From contig NC_134400.1 in the NCBI RefSeq assembly GCF_050003625.1, positions 226,588,085-226,652,084 of the forward strand: 64,000 bases of DNA, written 5' to 3'. Shown here in pieces: positions 59,111-64,000 of the stretch (position 1 is the first letter of the stretch; each line of letters opens with the position of its first letter). A program made the position numbers and the translations under genes. The notes beneath the pieces were generated by a model. That model was not told the origin of the DNA. It did no database searches and saw only the letters and a list, made by a program, of their open reading frames with translations. The DNA comes from Haematobia irritans (taxonomy: Eukaryota > Arthropoda > Insecta > Diptera > Muscidae).

Positions 59111-60277
59111 GTAAAATTTAAAAAATTTATAAAAGTGAATAATTTCTTCAACATTATTTGTATTACAGCGAAAGGTGCCAATAAATAAAAAATTTCGTGG
59201 AAGTGAAAATTACGAGTATGTTAGGGAATCGTGTTTGGGAAAAATTCTTCCAAGCATATAATATTTTTGGCTCAAAATGCTTCCAAACATATAATATGTT
59301 CACATAAAACAAACATATTAATGTTTCGGCAGTATGCAATAATATATGTGCTTCCTGCAAAATATGTTTGGAACATATGTTAAAGAAGCGATTTTTTTTG
59401 AGGGTGTATATATTATGTTAGACAAAAAAGTTATGTATAGGTAAGTCTACAAATAATTACGAATCGATATGGACTTTTGCACGATGCGTAGAGAGCCAGA
59501 ATTGAAATATGGGGGTCGCTTATATGGGGGCAATATAGAATTATGAATTTGATATGTACCAATTTTTGTGTGATTGGTGATAGACCGAAATGGACCTAAT
59601 TAGACATGGTTGTTAACGGCCATTTACACAATGTACCAAATTTCAACTGACTCGGATGAAATTTGCTCCTCCAAGAGGCTCCAAAACCAAATTTCGGGAT
59701 CGGTTTATACGGGGCTATATATGATTATGGACTGATCTGGACCATTTGGGCATGGTTGTTAAATATCATATACTACCGGAGGTCAAATATGGGGATCGGC
59801 TTATATGGGGCCTATATATAATTATTGACCGATTTGACCAATTTTTGCATGGGTGTGTGAGGCCATATAATAACACCACGTACCAAATTTCAACTGAATC
59901 AGATGAATTTTGGTCTTCCAAGAGGCTCCGGAGGTCAAATCTGGTGATCGGTTTATAAGGGGGCTATATATAATTATGGTCCGATGTGGATCAATTTTTG
60001 CATGGTCATTAGAGACCATATACTAACACCATATAAAAAATTTCAGCCGGATCGGATGAAATTTGCTTCTCTTAGAGGCTCCGCAAGCCAAATCGGAGGA
60101 TCGGTTTATATGGGGGCTATATATAATTATGGACCGATGTGGACCAATTTTTGCATGGTCATTAGAGACCATATACTAACACCATATACCAAATTTCAAC
60201 CAGATCGGATGCAATTTGCTTCTCTTAGAGGCTCCGCAAGCCAAATCGGAGGATCGGTTTATATGGGGGCTATATTA

Positions 60278-60537
60278 TTTTTTAGATTTTAGATTGTCCT
60301 TATATCCTAAACAAAATAGGGTTTAATGCACCATCGCGTAGATTAAGGAGTTTTGAAGTTGTTCATGTACCTTACCATAGAACTAGCTATGCTATGAATG
60401 ATCCCATCTCCAGAGTTCTTACTGAATGCAATAGAATTAGTTCGCTGTATGATTTTTAAAAATAATTAATTACTATGCATTAGTCTGTAAGGCATGTTTT
60501 CCCTAGACGAAATAAATAAATGATTAATATAAAAAAA
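60278..60537 (+). mobile_element. 5'-truncated non-LTR retrotransposon (LINE) 3' end
   Basis: The frame 60289-60459 encodes 56 residues ending in a TAA. It contains RRLRSFEVVHVPYHRTSYAM then NDPISR and LYDF, the usual C-terminal signature of jockey/CR1-like LINE reverse-transcriptase proteins (Arg-Thr-x-Tyr-x-x-Asn-x-Pro-x-x-Arg and a final Asp-Phe). A short 3' region ends in an A-rich tail (AAATAAATAAATG... AAAAAAAA). The 5' truncation inside DINE-A is typical of target-primed insertion. Confidence 0.65.
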
Positions 60538-60539
60538 AT

Positions 60540-61508
60540 CATCCCTGCTGGAATTTGAATCTGTGCCGTTTGACTTTTTCACTTCCATGAAAGTTCTTTT
60601 GAGAAGGTTTTGCAAATTACATTTTTTTTTTCAATTATTGTTGATTTTTAATGGAAAAAATATATTTATACAAAAATAAATGCCGAAAAAAAAATAAAAA
60701 CGATGTATAACATAAAAAAATATTTCTTTAGAAAAACATTTAATAAAAAACTGCCGCTGGTGGGATTTGAACCAACGTTCCTTATTTTTTCATTCATAAT
60801 AATAAAGAACATCTCAGGAAGTAGTTAGAATGTCATGCCATGCTGTTATATTAGGTTCATATTACAAACATTTGAATAGACGCTTTGATGCATCGTATTC
60901 AATGGCGTTTGTGGCTGAATGTTCTAAGGCGTTCTGTTATAGTGCCAACAGACCCAGGTTCAACCCCCGGTGGAAGGGAAGTTTTTCAATTTGAAAAAAT
61001 TAGATAATAAGAAAATAAAAGTGTAACAAAAACTAAACTACTGATAAAAATAAAAAGTGAAATTGGCAAAAAAATGTTTTTTTTAGTTTTTTCAAATTTC
61101 TTTATCCGAATGAACTTCCAAGGCACAACTTCTAAAGCAATGCATATGATCCAAAAATGGAGTACTTCCGTCCTATGACAAGCCCGTGTAAAATTGATTG
61201 GAGACGATCCAAGTTTGCACCATTTGTGTTCATTCTGGGAGTGAATAAAAATATTAAAAGTTGTCACTGGAATCATTTTCAAAATTTCCAAAGATTATGT
61301 TACTACAGTTACGCATTGTACCTATAGTCAAATTTACAAAAAATTTTCAAATGTAAGAAAAAGTAAAAAAGAGTAACTAATTTTTTATGTCTCTGGAATA
61401 CAGACGAATGTCGTTTTCCACTTTATGGACAGAATGTTCCGCGTAATCTTAGCGATTACGTTGAAGCCATTCAATTATACTGATCCTCCATGAGCTGTGT
61501 GATTGTGT
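60540..61508. other. Unassigned region with inverted tRNA-like B boxes
   Basis: TGGGATTTGAACCAACG (minus-strand B box) at ~60757 and a related TGGAATTTGAATC at ~60550 face a plus-strand block at ~60915-60980 with GGTTCAACCCCCGG. None folds into a good tRNA. The rest is AT-rich, with no gene. Confidence 0.4.
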
Positions 61509-61541
61509 ATACACCCTCAAAAAAATCGCTTCTGTAACATA

Positions 61542-62654
61542 AAGGGTGATACGGTCAAAATTTGGTCAATATAAACTTGACGTATTTCTTTCAATAAAAA
61601 ACCTGAACACCCCTCATTTTGAAGGTGTGTGTGTGTAGAATGTTGCTTCTATTTTGATTTTGGAATTCACTCTTCAGTTGTCAAAATGCCGTCCAAGCAA
61701 GAAGAGCAGCGTATCAAAATTTTTGTCGCGCATCGCGAATATCCGAGCTACTCGCACGCAAAGCTGGCAAAATCGCTAAAAGTTGCCAAATCAACCGTTA
61801 CAAATGTAATTAAAGTGTTTGGGGAACGTTTGTCGACAGCCAGCCGCTGAGACGACAAAGAGAGTTGCCGGTAGTTTCAAGCGAAACCCTAACCTCTCTC
61901 TCCGAGATGCCACAAATAAGCTGGGTGTATCGTCTACAACCGTGCATCGAGCCAAAAAAAGAGCCGGACTATCGACTTACAAGAAGGTAGTGACTCCAAA
62001 TCGCGATGATAAACAAAATACGACGGCCAAAGCGCGATCCCGGAGGCTGTACACGACGATGCTGACGAAGTTTGACTGCGTGGTAATGGACGACGAAACC
62101 TACGTCAAAGCCGACTACAAGCAGCTTCCGGGACAGGAGTTTTATACGGCAAAAGGAAGGGGAAAGGTAGCAGATATTTTCAAGCCCATAAAACTGTCAA
62201 AGTTCGCAATGAAATATCTGGTTTGGCAAGCCATCTGTACCTGTGGCTTAAAAAACAGCATTTTCATAGCTTCCGGGACTGTCAACCAAGAAATTTACGT
62301 GAAAGAGTGTTTGAATAAACGTCTGCTGCCTTTCCTGAAGAAACACGGTTGTTCCGTACTATTTTGGCCGGATTTGGCATCTTGCCATTACGGTAAAAAG
62401 GCCATGGAGTGGTACGCCGCCAACAACGTGCAGGTGGTTTCCAAGGACAAGAACCCTCCCAACACGCCAAAGCTCCGCCCAATTGAGAAATACTGGGCTA
62501 TTGTCAAGCGGAACCTAAAGAAGACCAAAAAACTGCTAAGGACGAGCAGCAGTTCAAGGCAAACTGACTTTCTGCGGCGAAGAAGGTGGACAAGGTGGCT
62601 GTACAAAATCTGATGGCAGGTGTCCCTTGACCAAATTTTGACCGTATCACCCTT
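61542..62654 (+). mobile_element. DD37E-type Tc1/mariner-superfamily transposon
   Basis: 1113 bp between TA at 61540-61541 and 62655-62656. Perfect inverted termini of about 28 bp start AAGGGTGATACGGTCAAAAT. The empty target GTAACATATACTCCC is seen in the F1 copy at 22426. It carries a decayed transposase gene. Confidence 0.9.
61686..62630 (+). pseudogene. ITmD37E-type transposase pseudogene
   Basis: ATG 61686 begins MPSKQEEQRIKIFVAHREYP, with a helix-turn-helix (AKLAKSLKVAKSTVTNVIKV) that runs into TGA 61848. Homology resumes in another frame at about 61850 (KRVAGSFKRNPNLSLRDATN) with a second helix-turn-helix. The short linker between them appears deleted. Catalytic motifs are VVMDDETYVKAD, FWPDLASCHYGKKA and KLRPIEKYWAIVKR. 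Thirty-seven residues separate the second Asp from the Glu, which defines the D37E family first noted in mosquitoes. Near the end the frame shifts again after KKTKK, and the proper frame has an in-frame TGA at about 62550. At least two frameshifts and a stop mean it is inactive, although the termini are perfect. Confidence 0.88.
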
Positions 62655-62689
62655 TATATCCTAAACACATTTTGCTTCAAGCGTATTTC

Positions 62690-63480
62690 GATGTCTCCAT
62701 TCCAAAGTACGCTAAGTCTAAAAAGTGAATTTTACAGGAAACAAGTTCAAAGTTTTTTTTTTTTAATTTCTCAAAAACCGTATAATATAGAAATTCCCTT
62801 ATTTTCGGTCTTATTTATTTTTTAAAATTTTTTAGTGTGTACGAACTCAAAATAGTGATAATAGAACATGGCTAAAAATGACTTAGACCACTTTAGACCG
62901 AACAAAGCTTTTTTGCCCTTTTTGGATTGGACATTTTTTAAAACTTTAGTCACAGGCTAAATACAATACTAACCATACCTTTTGATAGAAGTGTCCAATA
63001 AATTCGAACTTTTGACAGGATGCAATTCACATCAATCCGAATAAAAAACCGCGAACTCCATCAAGACATGTTAAGTCGACTTAGCGCACTCGATATATTT
63101 TCAGGATTGGTCCAAACAAATTATTGTTTGTATTGTTCAAACATATTTTTTTTTATATATTTTTTATTTACTTCAATTTGTTACAATTCATAAATTCTAT
63201 GTTGCCCCAGCGCCCTAATGGCTTTATAGGAGCTAACCTTATCAGTACCTATAGACGTGTTATGAATATTCACTTTTTATATAACAAATTAATTTACGAT
63301 TAAAAATTGTTTTACGTTGAAAATTAAAAATAATTTAGTTTAATTTACATGAAAACTATTTACATCATTTATGTTTCACCTTAGGCATATACTGGTAGAA
63401 ACAATTTTAACGAATTTTTCTTTGTGTATATATATTTATAAGGCGACAATTGGTTACTTCCATTCTTTTAGTTGCAGCAT
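62690..63480. other. Unassigned DNA inside or beside F1
   Basis: No gene or known repeat was recognised. F1-like words reappear near 63115-63150. Confidence 0.35.
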
Positions 63481-63738
63481 ATTCTCTAGGTCTCTCTTTC
63501 TAAACACATATATGTTTATAGGCAATTTCTAAATTAATATATGTTTGCATCCAAGCGTATTATACTTACAAACATTTTATGTCCCAAACGTAATATTTTC
63601 TAACATATATGTCCCAAACATGTTATGCTAGTTTATGAACATTGTATGCTTGCATTTAAAAATATTGTGTTAAAATATTTGAGCTCCAAACATATAATTT
63701 TTACACCCAAACATATAAACATTATTTTCATCAAAACC

Positions 63739-64000
63739 CACCGTGGTGCAATGGTTAGCATGCCCGCCTTGCATACACAAGATCGTGGGTTCGATTCCTG
63801 CTACGACCGAACACCAAAAAGTTTTTCAGCGGTGGATTATCCCACCTCAGTAATGCTGGTGACATTTCTGAGGGTTTCAAAGCTTCTCTAAGTGGTTTCA
63901 CTGGAATGTGGAACGCCGTTCGGACTCGGCTATAAAAAGGAGGTCCCTTGTCATTGAGCTTAACATGGAATCGGGCAGCACTCAGTGATAAGAGAGAAGT
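63739..64000 (+). mobile_element. tRNA-derived SINE, copy S4 (cut by window end)
   Basis: The sequence starts CCCACCGTGGTGCAATGG, a few bases short of the other copies. It carries the B box GGTTCGATTCC and continues colinearly with S1 to the window edge. It sits in the terminal repeat of an F1 element. Confidence 0.85.

Larger units (their letters stand above)
57626..59406 (+). mobile_element. F1 family, B-type, complete (copy B1)
   Basis: 1781 bp between TA at 57624-57625 and 59407-59408. The ends are CACTGTTAGAAAAATATG and, reverse-complemented, CACCCTCAAAAAAAATCGC. AAACATA words fill the first ~290 and last ~200 bp. The middle is unique, with two tRNA-like blocks near the 3' side. It is the reference for the truncated copies B2 and B3. 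Confidence 0.85.
57453..60277 (+). mobile_element. DINE-A copy split by an F1 element and capped by a LINE
   Basis: 5' part 57453-57625 (AACAAGTATATACGGCCG onwards), then the F1-B element 57626-59406, then DINE-A again from 59407 with about five ~153-bp repeats to 60277. There a truncated LINE end follows and the 3' hairpin is missing. The uninterrupted sequence GTGGTATATATTAGAC is present in the copy at 10008. Confidence 0.85.
61512..63737. mobile_element. F1 family copy, invaded by other elements
   Basis: Left end TA|CACCCTCAAAAAAATCGC up to 61541, then a DD37E-type transposon. F1 resumes at 62657 (TATCCTAAACACATTTTGC) and is broken by ~450 bp of unassigned DNA (about 62690-63130). F1 words return at 63485-63735, where a SINE has entered the right terminus at TTTTCATC. 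Confidence 0.65.

Overview
This window is nuclear DNA of a higher fly. The pointers are AT-rich sequence, short (~60 nt) GT-AG introns, TATA-plus-initiator promoter structure, DINE-1-like (Helitron-associated) repeats of the type common in schizophoran flies, and many Tc1/mariner-type elements. A calyptrate (muscid-like) genome is my best guess, but that is inference. There are no bacterial features, no CRISPR array and no convincing functional tRNA or rRNA gene.

Host genes are sparse. (1) 3062-5154 (+): a small multi-exon Myb/SANT-like DNA-binding protein gene. It has a premature TAG, and a 1.1-kb TA-flanked element sits inside a coding exon. (2) 17272-18690 (+): a single-exon gene for a secreted, acidic then Gln-rich protein, with a clear TATA box, initiator and poly(A) signal. 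(3) 29906-35754 (-): the last four coding exons (965 codons including the stop) of a gene whose first visible exon resembles the TJAP1/BEGAIN (Pilt) family. Its 5' exons lie outside the window or were not recognised. A few weaker candidate exons are listed with low confidence (8125-8281, 44530-44655, 40945-41036, 44266-44398).

Most of the rest is transposon-derived. There are three Tc1/mariner-superfamily transposons with recognisable transposase: a copy cut by the window start (1-719) plus its internally deleted sister (54825-55757), a DD37E-type element (61542-62654), and a decayed mariner (47398-48575). There are three DINE-1/Helitron-like families (A: 10008-12157, 51863-52886, 57453-60277; B: 725-1465, 14107-15447, 20130-22396; C: 53083-53640). 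A ~340-bp tRNA-derived SINE has several copies with target-site duplications, and a 5'-truncated LINE end lies at 60278-60537.

The most unusual signal is a set of at least six non-autonomous element families (called F1-F6 here). All start 5'-CAC, mostly have a nearby A-run, and are flanked by TA where both ends are intact. Each is filled with many copies, in both orientations, of its own short palindrome-like word: AAACATAT/ATATGTTT in F1, ATTGATT/AATCAAT in F2, ACATGGT/ACCATGT in F3, and so on. They make up at least ~12 kb of the window, act as landing sites for the Tc1/mariner elements, and in F1 carry a tRNA-like block joined to an intron-like and exon-like module.

Layout: 0-0.7 kb transposon; 0.7-1.5 kb DINE-B ends; 3-5.2 kb Myb/SANT gene with F3; 5.2-10 kb non-coding; 10-12.2 kb DINE-A plus SINE; 14.1-15.4 kb DINE-B; 17.1-18.9 kb secreted-protein gene; 19.3-22.4 kb repeats; 22.4-23.4 kb F1; 23.4-29.9 kb non-coding with small MITEs; 29.9-35.8 kb TJAP1-like gene; 36-39.1 kb F2 then F1; 39-46 kb non-coding with SINE, F2, F5, F4 and doubtful exons; 47.2-48.6 kb F4 plus mariner; 51.9-64 kb a dense nest of DINE, (TA)n, F1, Tc1/mariner, SINE and LINE insertions plus a 2 x 469-bp tandem duplication.
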